From contig NC_132972.1 of assembly GCF_047496725.1 (NCBI RefSeq), positions 159,501-223,500 on the forward strand: 64,000 nucleotides of DNA, given 5' to 3'. How positions within the stretch are numbered: position 1 is the first letter of the stretch; each line of letters starts with the position of its first letter. The notes under the pieces were generated by a model. That model saw nothing but the letters and a program-made list of their open reading frames with translations. It was not told the origin of the DNA and searched no databases. Origin of the DNA: Anoplolepis gracilipes (Eukaryota > Arthropoda > Insecta > Hymenoptera > Formicidae). Of this stretch, positions 54,462-64,000 are shown piece after piece. A program made the translations under genes and the position numbers.

Positions 54462-56352
54462 ATGCATTTGACAAAGTTGCAAAATGTTTTTTCCGGACGG
54501 TTTAAGCGAATCAGCATTAATGCCACTTATTATAATGGGTTATCGAATACATTATCTCATACGATATATAATAATTACAGTAAATCTTATTGTACAAACA
54601 TTACTCAAGATTTAACTTTTTTCAATCGACAGTTGATGTTAAATAATGTCACAATTAGGCAATATAGTTCAAGAGAACAAAATAATTTTCACTATGTGTC
54701 TCAGTCTCAAATTGTTTCCAATGTAATTTTGCACAATAATAAAAAAGAAATACGCATGGGACGTAAAACTTATTACAATAATTTGAATTGTAACAGTATT
54801 AGATATTTTTCAAATGCTAGTGTTGATTCTATCGCTGAAAATCATGTCCCAATGCAATTCAGTGACATCTTTAGAACATTATCGGAGAGTGAATTTGTCA
54901 AAATTACACAAGATTCCTTATTATGGATGCATGACTATACAGGTTTGCCATGGTGGTCAGTTATTGTCCTTTCTACTATTATAATGAGGACAGCGATAAC
55001 ATTACCGCTATCTTTATATCAGGTAGAGTTAAAATATTCATATATATTTTTATTTATTTATTTATTTTTTAATTGTGATATATCTATCATTATCTGTGAA
55101 TATTAATCTGAATCATAAAATAGTAAAAGAAAAAGTTAAAGACTTTAATTATATAACTATTAATAAATATTTTTTTATTATTTTCTATTTTGTATAAATT
55201 TATTTTGAAAATTGAAGTTCTTTTTATTTTATTATCAAATTTTATCTTAAAATGCAACTTTCACATTTATATGATATTTATAAGAATAACATTTTCAGCA
55301 ATATATATTTGCAAAATTAGAAAATCTTAAGTATGAAATGGATGAAATAGTTAAAGAAATGAAAAAAGAGACATATTATGGGATACATAAATATAATTGG
55401 CCCGAAGAATATGCTAGACGTTTGTACAATCACTCGGTAGGTAATGTTTTATCTCTAATTTAATTTAAGTTTGCAAATTAACAATAGCATAAAACTTTCT
55501 ATTATATTTGATCTTTAATATATTTACCATTTTTATTACAGCTGAAGAAACAATGGAATAAACTGATTGTTCGAGAAAATTGTCATCCAGTTAAAGCTAG
55601 CATATTGGTATTAGTGCAGATACCTTTATGGATATCATTGTCAATGTCTATTAGAAATTTATGTTATATGTTACCTAAACAGGATGCTGGTACATATGGC
55701 AATAATAATTGAATAAATTCTTAAATAAAATAGGAGAATTAATATGTTTCTTACATACTTTTCCAATTAGATGCTTATACCATTTGGCAAGAATTTACAA
55801 CCGATGGATTTCTTTGGATTACAAATTTAACTGTAGCAGATTCTTTTATACTTCCCATAGCAATGGGATTATTTAATTTAGCTATTATAGAAGTAAGCTT
55901 CCTTAATGATTGGGATATCGTGAATGAAATTTTAAAAACTCGACTACTCTACTAAAAGCTTATTTTTATATAATTTTAATTTTGCAGATAAATTATATGA
56001 ATAGAATAAAAGAGCTAAGAAAGTGGCAGCAATATTTGACCTATTTCTTCAGAATTGCTGCAATAGGTATGATCCTTGTTGCTATGTATGTACCGTCGGT
56101 AAGTTACGAAAAATTTTGTTACAAGAATAGTTTAATTATATTAAATAAGTAATTCTAAATATTTTTTTGCAGTGCCTGAGTTTATATTGGGCAACTAGCA
56201 GTGCATTTGGTCTTTTCCAAAATCTAGTCTTGTTATCTCCAAAATTACGTCGTTTCGCGAGAGTGCCAGTAACTACTTCCGAATCACCTCATCCGTACCA
56301 ATTATTGCGTGAAAGGATGATATCTAGATGTTTGAAAAAAAGAGAAAAGTGA
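54462..56352 (+). CDS. COX18: COX18, mitochondrial cytochrome c oxidase assembly insertase
   Basis: Six exons join in phase: 54,462-55,022, 55,299-55,436, 55,542-55,689, 55,771-55,892, 55,988-56,098 and 56,173-56,352, all GT-AG, giving 419 residues. COX18 belongs to the OXA1/YidC/Alb3 insertases of the mitochondrial inner membrane and exports the C-terminal part of COX2 for complex IV assembly. Visible membrane segments: SVIVLSTIIMRTAITLPLSL at the end of exon 1, ILVLVQIPLWISLSMSI in exon 3, DSFILPIAMGLFNLAI in exon 4, RIAAIGMILVAMYVPS in exon 5, and CLSLYWATSSAFGLFQNLVL in exon 6. The matrix loop KKETYYGIHKYNWPEEYA and the end SPKLRRFARVPVT are typical of COX18. The ATG at 54,462 has A at -3. 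The N-terminus is odd: about 160 residues precede the first membrane segment, Asn/Tyr/Ser rich, much longer than in human COX18 (333 residues in all). Confidence 0.92.
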
Positions 56353-56654
56353 GAAAGAGAGTCGTTTCATCGAAAACATAAACATATTTTATCATGTTTT
56401 CCACGAATCAATCATTTGTACAAATATATGTATAAATTTTATAATATAATTTTTCTTGTATAAATCTGATTATAATTCTCTCTTCCTCTCCTTCTCATCC
56501 TTTTTTCTTTCTTTTCTTTTTTTTCTCACTTCTCTTTCATTCTCTCCTTCTCCTTCATTCTCTCTTTTTCCCTCTCTCTTTTCCCTCTGTCTAATGTAAA
56601 TATATTTTATTGAGTTTTTTTAATTTATTAAAATGATTTGTAATAGGTATAAAG

Positions 56655-56695
<41 letters not shown>

Positions 56696-58370
56696 GAATA
56701 ATTTTAAACATTTTAAATGTGTTAAAGATTAAATGTCAATCTAATTACAACATTCAAACGAATTGAGCGTTAAAATAATTGAATTGTATTAATAATTTTA
56801 TAGCGTTCAAGAGCATCGACAAAGTACAATACTTCATCGATAAAGAAAACAAAGAATATGATACAAAGAAGTATAAATACTTAAAAGAATATAAACTAAT
56901 ACATACAATTTTTATCTAGTGTATTAATTATATATTATATATATAGTTTTGCAATATTTCAATATTCAAAGTTATAAAAATAACGAGCGGATACAAATAA
57001 AAAAAGCTGTTGATAAATAAAGTATAAACACTTATATAAATGTCAAAATATGCCTGTGTCTTTGTCTATTTAAAGATATTTTGACAATTATCATTTTTCT
57101 AAAAAATTTATTAACAACCTTTTTATGCTTGTATCAGCTCCTTATTTTTATATTTATCTCTATTTTTACTTATTTTCAGAATACAACATTTTTAACGATC
57201 AAATTTAACCAATGCATACTAACAGAATATGATTTAATAGCCTCTTGGAACTGCTAATTTTATATATTGGTTATACACACTTAAATCTGTTTTATAATAT
57301 GTAATTTGATATGATTTTTTCTTTTTTGCTTTATATATGTATATTCAAACTTTTGAGAGTTTGTGTATCACGTCATGATATATTGCCGGTAAATTCTACG
57401 TGTCAGTTTGCAAATTTAAGCTTTTAGACTGCTTTTTTATAAATAGCATTTCAGAAATAAGTCTTTTATTGTAAAAATTGTGTGTATTAACATATGCGTT
57501 CTTGAAGTTATGTAAGTTACACAAATGGAACGTGTCGATGTTCGACAAGTTTAATCCGATGTAGTTTGTTCCGCCGACGAATGTTACTGATTTTGCCTTC
57601 CGTTTTAAATAAAAAAGTATCAGCGTTATTGTCTTTTTGTGATACTGTTCTTATTATGTATATTACGTATATATTTTACATACATTACATTTTATAATAG
57701 CTTATTGTTCGATGAATAAAAAAATCACTTTAAAATGACGAAAAAGGATTCAAAATGTAAATGTAATATGGAATTCGATCAGCCGCACTACAGCACACTA
57801 GTGCATATTAAAGAATTGCAAATATAATAGAATATTTAATGTAGTGGTAAATTTAATATAATTAACAATGAACGAAATCAACGCATGTGTTTTGAATTAG
57901 TATAATTTTAAAAACATAAATTCAGAATTCTAATTATTCTTAATTACTACCAAACTCCGCTTATATAATACATAATTTGCTCTCCACTGCCTGTACTACT
58001 TTTTAATTTAATCTTTTTTACAAGGAGAGTCTTGATACTAGTTAAAAATATTAAAATATGAAAACAATTAAAAAACCCATAACCTTGTAATTTCCAGCGT
58101 ACAATTATCAAGATGTGACACTTAAATCCTCGATTTAATTAATAAATTTGCCATTACACATTGTAACATATGTTTTTAATTTTAGAAGTATATGACACAA
58201 TTATTATTAGAAAATTGTTGCACTGTAAAGTTACAGTTATCCGATTACATTTTATCAGAATATATCTTAACATTTCATCAAAATATGTGCTTATTATTTA
58301 AAATTTTAGATATAAACAAATTTGAATATAAGTCCGCATTTTTTCAAAAAATATTTACAAGCTCACTTTT
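56353..58370. other. Convergent intergenic region COX18 / ELOVL
   Basis: About 2 kb of AT-rich DNA separates the two stop codons of the tail-to-tail genes. It holds a pyrimidine-rich CTCTCC/TTTCTTTT stretch at about 56,475-56,590, a (TA)n array at 56,657-56,690 and no convincing gene. Both 3' UTRs must lie here; the poly-A sites are not certain. Confidence 0.6.
56657..56690. repeat. (AT)n microsatellite
   Basis: AT array downstream of COX18. Confidence 0.95.
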
Positions 58371-58375
58371 GATTA

Positions 58376-60770
58376 TTAGGCCGTTTTAGTCTTATATTTT
58401 TTTCGATAAAAATCGCTGAACAAATAAATAAAGATTATTGCCTTTAGTATGAGGAGGTAGGTCAGAAACTTTGGTGTTCGGCATTCCATGGTCAATATAT
58501 TAGGAAAAATAATTATTAGTACCTCGTAAATTAACCATATTCCAAATTGTATCTGAAATTTATGAAGAAAATTTCATTAACTAATTTTTTTTATTAAACT
58601 TACAAATTAATTAAAAGAAATAAAATAAAAAATTGTCTAAAATATATAAGATGTTACAAATCTTATTTTAAAGATGTAATCTCATGATTCTATTGACAGA
58701 TCGAGAAAATGACATAATGCTGAATAATTTGTTTAATATTTTGAAAGGTAATTACCAGCTGACTTTGGGTCACACATTTTTTCCACCAGAGATATTTTTT
58801 ATACTTGGAGCCAAGTGCCGCGATGAAATAATAACTGTACATAATAATGTGGACTGCGGAATTCAGGGTAAATACGACGATAGTTTGTTCTCCAGGTAGG
58901 TATTTCAAGCAGTACCATGAGAAAATAACTGTTATGCTGTGGTGATATATATGAAGAAAAGACACTTGATCTTGCTTTTTTCTCAAAACGAAGAATATCT
59001 TCAAAAGCAAAACATTAGTTTAGGAGTTACAGTTTTCTTATAGATCTTTTTTATCTTGTCCTAATATTTTTTGTATTTCAAAATAAACTTTGTTATGATT
59101 GCTTTTGTCGGATAAATGATGAAACAATGGTAATTTTTGAATGATAGCGGAAGCACAAAAACACGAATGCAAATTGTCTTCCAAAATCTTTGTGAATCAA
59201 TTAATACATATTAAACGTCCTAATTATTAAAATATTAGTTAATTTTATTTGTATATAAATATTTTCTTACCGTGTCCAGGAGTTCGGTCAATTTTCCGAA
59301 AAAATACCACCATCCACTTGTTAACTATTTGTCCGAAACATATACATAATATTGTTAAAATTATGCATAATAATTATCGAAAAATGTTAAAATTTAATTT
59401 AGTTTACAATTGTTGAAAATTACGAAAAAATACCTACCCCGGTATATTTGATTTCTGTATCATATAATGAATTGTATTCATCAGAAAACATCTTAATAAT
59501 GATATTCAATCCCTGAAATAAGTAAATAATTTTTATAGATTAATTTGTATTAAATTTTACAATTTAGTACACATTTAATGATAAAAATGTGGAATCAGAA
59601 TTAAATTTACCATAGATGTTATCCCGATACTGAAAAATACTTGAATCATATTATGTAAGATCATAATAGTTCTTAGTTGAAAAGCAGGTCTTTTTTCCAT
59701 CATTTTTGGTCCAACTTTCAACACAAATATTAAATATGTGATGTAAATACATAACATATAAGTCGGAGAATCCATAAAAAGCCAGGTGTTTAATACTGGA
59801 TCTGTCATAGAAGAAAATATATTTCATCTAATTTGGGAAAGTTATAAGGAAAGTCAGAAAACAGGTCGAAAATTATAATAGTATCTATACAATATAGATA
59901 TTATATAATTTGTTATATTTTATGAACAAATTCTTACATAAGTAAAGAAAAAAGTAGACAATAAAGAATCAATGCGGATATAGGGCGCGTGAAGTATTTT
60001 CCAACCAATAATTCAGATCATGTTTCATTAGACGTTTCAGGTTCGTTTTAAGCCTTCTTCAGTAATTTATAGTGACTATAAACAATAAAACAATCTTATA
60101 AAAAACCGAAACATCTAATAAAACATGATCTGAATTATTAGTTGGAAAATACTTCACGTCCTACATCCGCTTTGGTTCTTTATTGCCTATTTTCTTTCTT
60201 TATATATTACTCTGTAATATTTAGAGTCTTTACTTGAGTTATTTATCTTATCTATTTATAAATTTTAAATAATTTTTAAAACTAATGAATTATTTAAGGA
60301 GGTGATTTAAATGGGCTGATATTGGCCAAAAAAGTGTGACGTAACGTAAAGTGTATGTAAATAACACTTTTTGAGCAAAAATCAATTTTAGCCATCCTCT
60401 TTTGAAATATTTATTATTTTGATTAAATAACAAGTATATTTTATAATTTTATTATTTTTATATATATGTCTGTTAGAATTGTATCCAGATAATGAAGATA
60501 TTAGATTGCAATTCACGTTTAAATTAATTATGTATAAGTTATTAATGCAAAAGTATCAATTCATTCATTTGCTATTTATAAGCGCTATAATTTAAATTTA
60601 TCTTAAATCAGATAATGGAAATTGATGTTATTTCGTTCAAAAGATTTGTCATGAATAAAAGAGATTTTTTTTTCAAAGTTCACTTTCTTTATAGTGTTAA
60701 TAAATTTACCTTTAATATTTTTTGAAATTTCAGTATAATTTGTGACTATGTATTGTAAAAAACTCTCCAT
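58376..60770 (-). CDS. ELOVL-family very-long-chain fatty acid elongase
   Basis: Six minus-strand exons join in phase: 60,770-60,710, 59,801-59,611, 59,512-59,438, 59,324-59,271, 58,998-58,756 and 58,552-58,376, giving 266 residues, a normal ELOVL length. The enzyme is the condensing step of the ER elongation cycle, joining malonyl-CoA to a long acyl-CoA. Diagnostic motifs are intact: DP..NTWLFM.SP near residue 21, KLTELLDT at 120-127 (KxxExxDT), the catalytic histidine box FLHIYHHS with His 143, 146 and 147, MYSYYFIAALGS, and TQSQLIQF (TxxQxxQ) across the exon 5/6 junction. Several hydrophobic spans fit the seven-helix fold. The C-terminus KKYKTKTA is a Lys-rich tail like ER-retention signals. 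The start Met follows a likely 3' splice site at 60,804, so the leader begins in another exon. Insect relatives make hydrocarbon and pheromone precursors; the substrate here is unknown. Confidence 0.93.
59945..60200. mobile_element. Hairpin MITE in ELOVL intron 1
   Basis: The first ~105 bases are nearly the reverse complement of the last ~105: left GTGAAGTATTTTCCAACCAA pairs with right TTAGTTGGAAAATACTTCAC, and the outer arms share CAATAAAGAA. The loop is about 45 bases. TA flanks both ends, the Tc1/mariner target. It has no frame of its own and lies between ELOVL exons 1 and 2, where splicing should remove it. Confidence 0.8.
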
Positions 60771-60803
60771 GACGTACCGTTCAGTAGTAAGTGATGGAAT
60801 TGT
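60710..60803 (-). other. ELOVL start exon with leader
   Basis: TATTTATTTATATTTCAG on the minus strand precedes 33 bases of leader and the ATG at 60,770. The exon closes at AAAG/GTAAAT. If the acceptor is used, an upstream non-coding exon lies beyond the mariner element at 60,824. Confidence 0.6.
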
Positions 60804-60823
60804 CTGAAATATAAATAAATATA

Positions 60824-62123
60824 CAGGGTCCGCCACCAAAATCCGGACAAATTTAAATTTGAATTTCCTATCTTATTTAACTTTGGCGGGGGGTCGTTGT
60901 TATCGTTACGTCAATTCAAATTGTTTCAATAAACGTGCATAATCTCAAAATGTCCGAACAAATAAGATCGAGTGCGGAATATAACCGAAGAGCGGCGATA
61001 ATAGAAAATCTTCGCGCTGGACATTCTCAGACCGAGTATATTCGGTTTTTCGGTTACCCAAGATCGACTGTATATGATGTTGCGGCTAAATTTTTTGCTT
61101 CGGATAAGTCCACAGAAGGTTCTGCAAACCCGACGAGGAAGAGGCACTCAAAAGAAAAGTCTGTAAGAACTCCAGAAATTATCGCAAAGGCTCAACAGCA
61201 CATTTTAGAGGACCCTGGGCAGTCTCTGACAAAAATAGCTAGAACTTTGGATGTGAGTGACACTACAATGCGTCGAATTGCTGAAGAGGACCTACGTTAT
61301 AAATCCTATGTAATAAAAGTTCGCCAAATGCTTTCCGAGACTGCTAAAATGAAGAGAGTTGCTCGCTGTCACTTGCTTCTGAATTCGCTGAAAAACGAAG
61401 CTGCGAGACGCATAAAGTTCTTTTCGGACGAGAAAATTTTTTCTGTCGATGCCAAGTAAACCGAATTTAAGAATGATCGTTGGCTCGCTCACGATACTGA
61501 TGAAGTCCCCGTAATAGCTAGGACGAAATTCCCGGCCTCTGTTCACGTCCTAGGCGTCGTCTCTAGTGAGGGTCACATTATGCCGCCACATTTCTTTAAA
61601 AAGCACGAAACTGTTACAAAAGAAGTTTATTTACACGTTCTGACGAATGTTGTGAAGCCGTGAATAGATACTGTGGTCCCCGCAAGACTACGTCTTTCAG
61701 CAGGACGGCGTACCTGTGCACACGAGTCACTTGGTTCAAAAATGGTTGTCGGACAACCTTGACATGTTTTGGTCTAAAAAATTCTGGTCTTTGAATAATT
61801 CAGATTTGAATCTGTTGGGCTATTTCGTGTGGAGCGTTGTTGACCAACAAAGCGAGACATCCTAACATGACCTTTCTCCAAGCGGCTATTAAGGAGGCGT
61901 TCACAAATGTGGACAAGGCTGTATTGCAGAGAGCGTGCCAGCGCTTTAGGCCAAAGGATCAAAGCAATTATCGATGCAAAAGGCGGTTTTATAGAATAAT
62001 TTTATTCTAAAAGAATGTCATTATGAATGTGTAAAAAGTTTTTCCCTAATTCTTACATTTTGATAAATAAAATTTTGCTTAAACAAATTATTCATTTTGT
62101 CCGGATTTTGGTGGCGGACCCTG
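60824..62123 (+). mobile_element. Mariner-like (DD37D type) transposon, 1.3 kb
   Basis: The two ends are perfect 28-bp inverted repeats beginning CAGGGTCCGCCACCAAAATC, and TA flanks both sides (60,822-60,823 and 62,124-62,125). The length of 1,300 bp fits a complete Tc1/mariner unit. A decayed transposase fills it. The spacing between the second catalytic Asp and the third catalytic position is 37 residues, as in maT/DD37D elements. The TIRs have not diverged although the frame is broken. Confidence 0.95.
60950..61999 (+). pseudogene. Broken mariner-like transposase
   Basis: From the ATG at 60,950 an intact 169-residue part covers the DNA-binding half: paired-type helices around residues 12-50 (including RSTVYDVAAKFF) and 95-120 (LTKIARTLDVSDTTMRRIAE), then the first catalytic Asp in FFSDEKIFSVD. 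A TAA at 61,457 ends it. The same frame continues downstream to a TGA at 61,661 where a Trp codon is expected. A frameshift follows before the second Asp (VFQQDGVPVHTS), then another stop at 61,863 and two more frame changes before the natural end GGFIE at 61,999. The third catalytic Asp, normally in a PLDYFVW-like motif, reads Gly (LLGYFVW). The copy cannot make an active enzyme. Confidence 0.92.
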
Positions 62124-62125
62124 TA

Positions 62126-62945
62126 TATTTTTTTACATGAAGTAAAATATAACATAGCGAAAGTTTTTTTTACACTTTTTATACTTGGTTCTTTTTTCTC
62201 ATTATTTCATATCTTCCTCATTATTTTATACTGTAGAATTAAAAGAAAACGTAGGCGAGAAAAAAAAATATTAGAATTCTCTTCTTTTTCGTTTTTCTTC
62301 TGCTAAAGTAACTAAAAATGACCTAAATCTTATTTTTAATAGCTACTCAAACTTTGTTTTTTGCAACATATTTCTTTCTCTCTTTGTAACACATTCTTAA
62401 TATAACTATTCCACATATAAGACGAATATATTAAAAGAAATTAATTTTTTACTTTTTTATAATAAAAAATATCTCACAAAAGAATCTCTCAAACTCAAAA
62501 ATTTTTGTTTTAATGAAATTTTATACACATGTAGGACACTACATGACTACATTTATATATAGAGCGGCTTTCTTTCGATATATTATATATCTCGGAAACT
62601 ATTTCTTTAATTTTTGGCTATTACACTCTTATAACTTTTTAATAACTTTTTATATAGAATATATACATATATTATAATGTTGTCAAATACACTCTGTGAG
62701 CTTACAATAAAGTGAAACAAAAATTAAGAAGTAATTGTACATTATTATATAATGCGACGAAAATCAAGGGTAAACAAAGTTATGGTGGAGGCTTCGTTTT
62801 TTTTTACTTCTAAATATTTGAAAATTCGCGTAAAAGGTGCCTGAAGTACGATAATCCGCCGATCTCTGACGTGTGTTGGCTACGTCGATAGAAATTAAAT
62901 TAGATTTATTAATATTAGCGTATTAGACTTAAATTATACGGCTAA
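62126..62945. other. AT-rich intergenic DNA
   Basis: I see no gene or clear repeat between the mariner element and the repeat cluster at 62.95 kb. If ELOVL has an upstream leader exon and promoter, they should lie at or beyond this stretch. Confidence 0.5.
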
Positions 62946-62950
62946 AGAGA

Positions 62951-63096
62951 GACACAAGTAAAAAAATGTTGAAACGTCCCATTTATGCCTATTCAAGATA
63001 CTTTGACAATTATTTACGTTAAAAAAAACAAATAATTGTTAAAATATTTTTAACAGATCTAAATGAGACGTTTCGATACTTTTACTTGTGTGTTCT
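62951..63096. mobile_element. ~150-bp hairpin repeat
   Basis: GACACAAGTAAAAAAATG with GAAACGTCCCATTTA on the left is the near reverse complement of TAAATGAGACGTTTC with ACTTTTACTTGTGTGTTC on the right. Inner arms GACAATTATTT and AAATAATTGTT extend the pairing. It has the form of a small MITE. Confidence 0.65.
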
Positions 63097-63114
63097 GTAG
63101 TCATGTATATATAC

Positions 63115-63115
<1 letters not shown>

Positions 63116-63151
<36 letters not shown>
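63116..63151. repeat. (TA)n microsatellite
   Basis: TA array between two inverted-repeat units. Confidence 0.9.
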
Positions 63152-63156
<5 letters not shown>

Positions 63157-63174
63157 AAAAAGGAAATACATGTC

Positions 63175-63445
63175 GAATGAACTAAATAATGTTAAAATGA
63201 CAGTTAAACGATGTTATCGACAATTACAGAAAATTAGCGAAGTCACAAGAGGCTAAACTACATATATTCTATTATTATACAAGATTATATATGCTAAGTT
63301 TCTATAATTATCGATAACATCGTTTAATTGTCGTTTTAACATCATTTAATTCATTCGAATGAACAACAATTAAACGATGTTATCGATAATTACAGAAAAT
63401 TAGCAAGGTTACAAGAGGCTAAACTATATTCTGTTATTATGTAAC
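63175..63445. repeat. Three-copy repeat: direct, inverted, direct
   Basis: A unit around TTAAACGATGTTATCGA.AATTACAGAAAATTAGC occurs on the plus strand at 63,175-63,278, inverted at 63,297-63,356, and again on the plus strand at 63,367-63,440. The first and third copies also share ACAAGAGGCTAAACTA. The inverted pair alone could form a ~58-bp stem. The whole may be a hairpin element with one end duplicated, or two overlapping insertions. Confidence 0.8.
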
Positions 63446-63669
63446 ATTAGGCAAATTTGCCCATAGGTCACGTGTTATAAAAATTGTTAATCATTTTCTT
63501 CAAGTCTATACATAATATAGTGATAAATGCTTCAAAATACGCAAGAGTACGCAAATACTTTTAGCTTAACAACTCTTAACTTTTAACAATTTTTGATAAT
63601 TCATACAATTTTTTATAAATATTTATTTTTCGTAATAACGTAATGCAATTGAAAAAATGTTATTACGAC

Positions 63670-63670
63670 A

Positions 63671-63713
<43 letters not shown>

Positions 63714-63715
63714 TA
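63670..63715. repeat. (CA)n microsatellite
   Basis: Starts as (CACATA)n and becomes pure (CA)n. Confidence 0.95.
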
Positions 63716-63887
63716 GGTGCATTTTTCTCTATTAGATATTGTCATTAATGTGTTTGTGAAAGGAAGCCTAACATCACCTTTAGCCTTTTGCATGAACTGT
63801 AGATAACGAAAATACAAGAAAGCGTAATAAGAAAATCGCAATTTGTGATAGTATTAAAACATTTTCTTAATCGTGCCTATTGAAGAT

Positions 63888-63932
63888 TATATATATAAGG
63901 TCGATTTCTTGGCAACGGAAAGCAATCGAGTT
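63888..63932 (+). promoter_or_regulatory. TATA-box promoter of the edge gene
   Basis: TATATATAAGG at 63,888-63,899 is a strong TATA box. Transcription would start about 30 bases downstream, near 63,922-63,932 (TCGAGTTGAG), leaving a leader of about 40 bases before the ATG at 63,968. Confidence 0.55.
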
Positions 63933-63967
63933 GAGTTTTAAACGACGATCAACACGATCAAAGAACG

Positions 63968-64000
63968 ATGTTCAAAATGAAATTTTGTGTAGTTTTAATG
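63968..64000 (+). CDS. 5' end of a probable small secreted protein gene (cut by window)
   Basis: The last 33 bases encode MFKMKFCVVLM. A basic start followed by a hydrophobic run is the pattern of a signal peptide (MKFCVVLM if the second ATG is used). It is preceded at normal distance by a TATA box and a short leader. That layout is common in insect genes for abundant small secreted proteins such as chemosensory, odorant-binding or antimicrobial peptides. The family cannot be told from 11 residues. Confidence 0.5.
   Translation, partial: MFKMKFCVVLM

Noticed and set aside
55023..55106. Continuation of COX18 exon 1 frame past 55,022
   Set aside because: This is read-through into the intron after CAG/GTAGAG; the family sequence resumes at 55,299.
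60926..61546. Minus-strand frames across the mariner element
   Set aside because: Antisense shadows of the transposase pseudogene.
1..64000. tRNA, rRNA, known conserved microRNA and CRISPR arrays
   Set aside because: No cloverleaf with A and B boxes, rRNA segment, familiar microRNA seed or spaced-repeat array was recognised by eye; a covariance-model search would be needed to exclude small RNA genes.

Overview
This is nuclear DNA from an insect, most likely a hymenopteran and plausibly an ant (inference). Support: six- and seven-part intron/exon genes with GT-AG introns mostly of 80-280 bp, a metazoan forkhead factor, a strongly AT-rich background with GC/CpG-rich islands, very many (TA)n, (CA)n, (CT)n and (AG)n arrays, a Tc1/mariner copy and several TA-flanked hairpin MITEs. 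I see no bacterial operon, CRISPR, rRNA or tRNA that I can support.

Layout. Positions 1-9,990 are AT-rich non-coding DNA with GC islands, a few weak exon candidates and one 543-bp inverted-repeat element. At 10,025-11,266 (minus) lies an intronless FoxG/sloppy-paired forkhead gene with an eh1 Groucho motif, a TATA plus initiator promoter and a GC-rich 5' flank carrying a G-quadruplex motif. Positions 12.3-40.7 kb hold no recognisable gene: AT-rich DNA, microsatellites, two copies of a palindromic MITE, and scattered GC islands that could be regulatory elements of the neighbouring developmental gene. Between 40.7 and 43.0 kb there are two exon candidates on the minus strand; one is a phase-consistent two-exon 3' gene end I cannot name. 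Positions 43-54 kb are again gene-poor with repeats, a 42-A tract and a 60-bp perfect palindrome.

The right end is gene-rich. COX18, a mitochondrial OXA1-family insertase, is on the plus strand in 6 exons at 54,462-56,352. It faces, tail to tail, an ELOVL very-long-chain fatty acid elongase on the minus strand in 6 exons at 58,376-60,770. A decayed 1.3-kb mariner-like element with perfect 28-bp TIRs sits 20 bp from the likely 3' splice site of the ELOVL start exon, and a hairpin MITE lies in ELOVL intron 1. Positions 62.9-63.5 kb carry nested inverted and direct repeats. The last 33 bases open a new plus-strand gene (TATA box, short leader, probable signal peptide), cut by the window edge.

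The genes do not form one pathway: a transcription factor, a respiratory-complex assembly factor and a lipid enzyme are neighbours. The elongase is the locus most likely to matter for insect cuticular lipids (inference).
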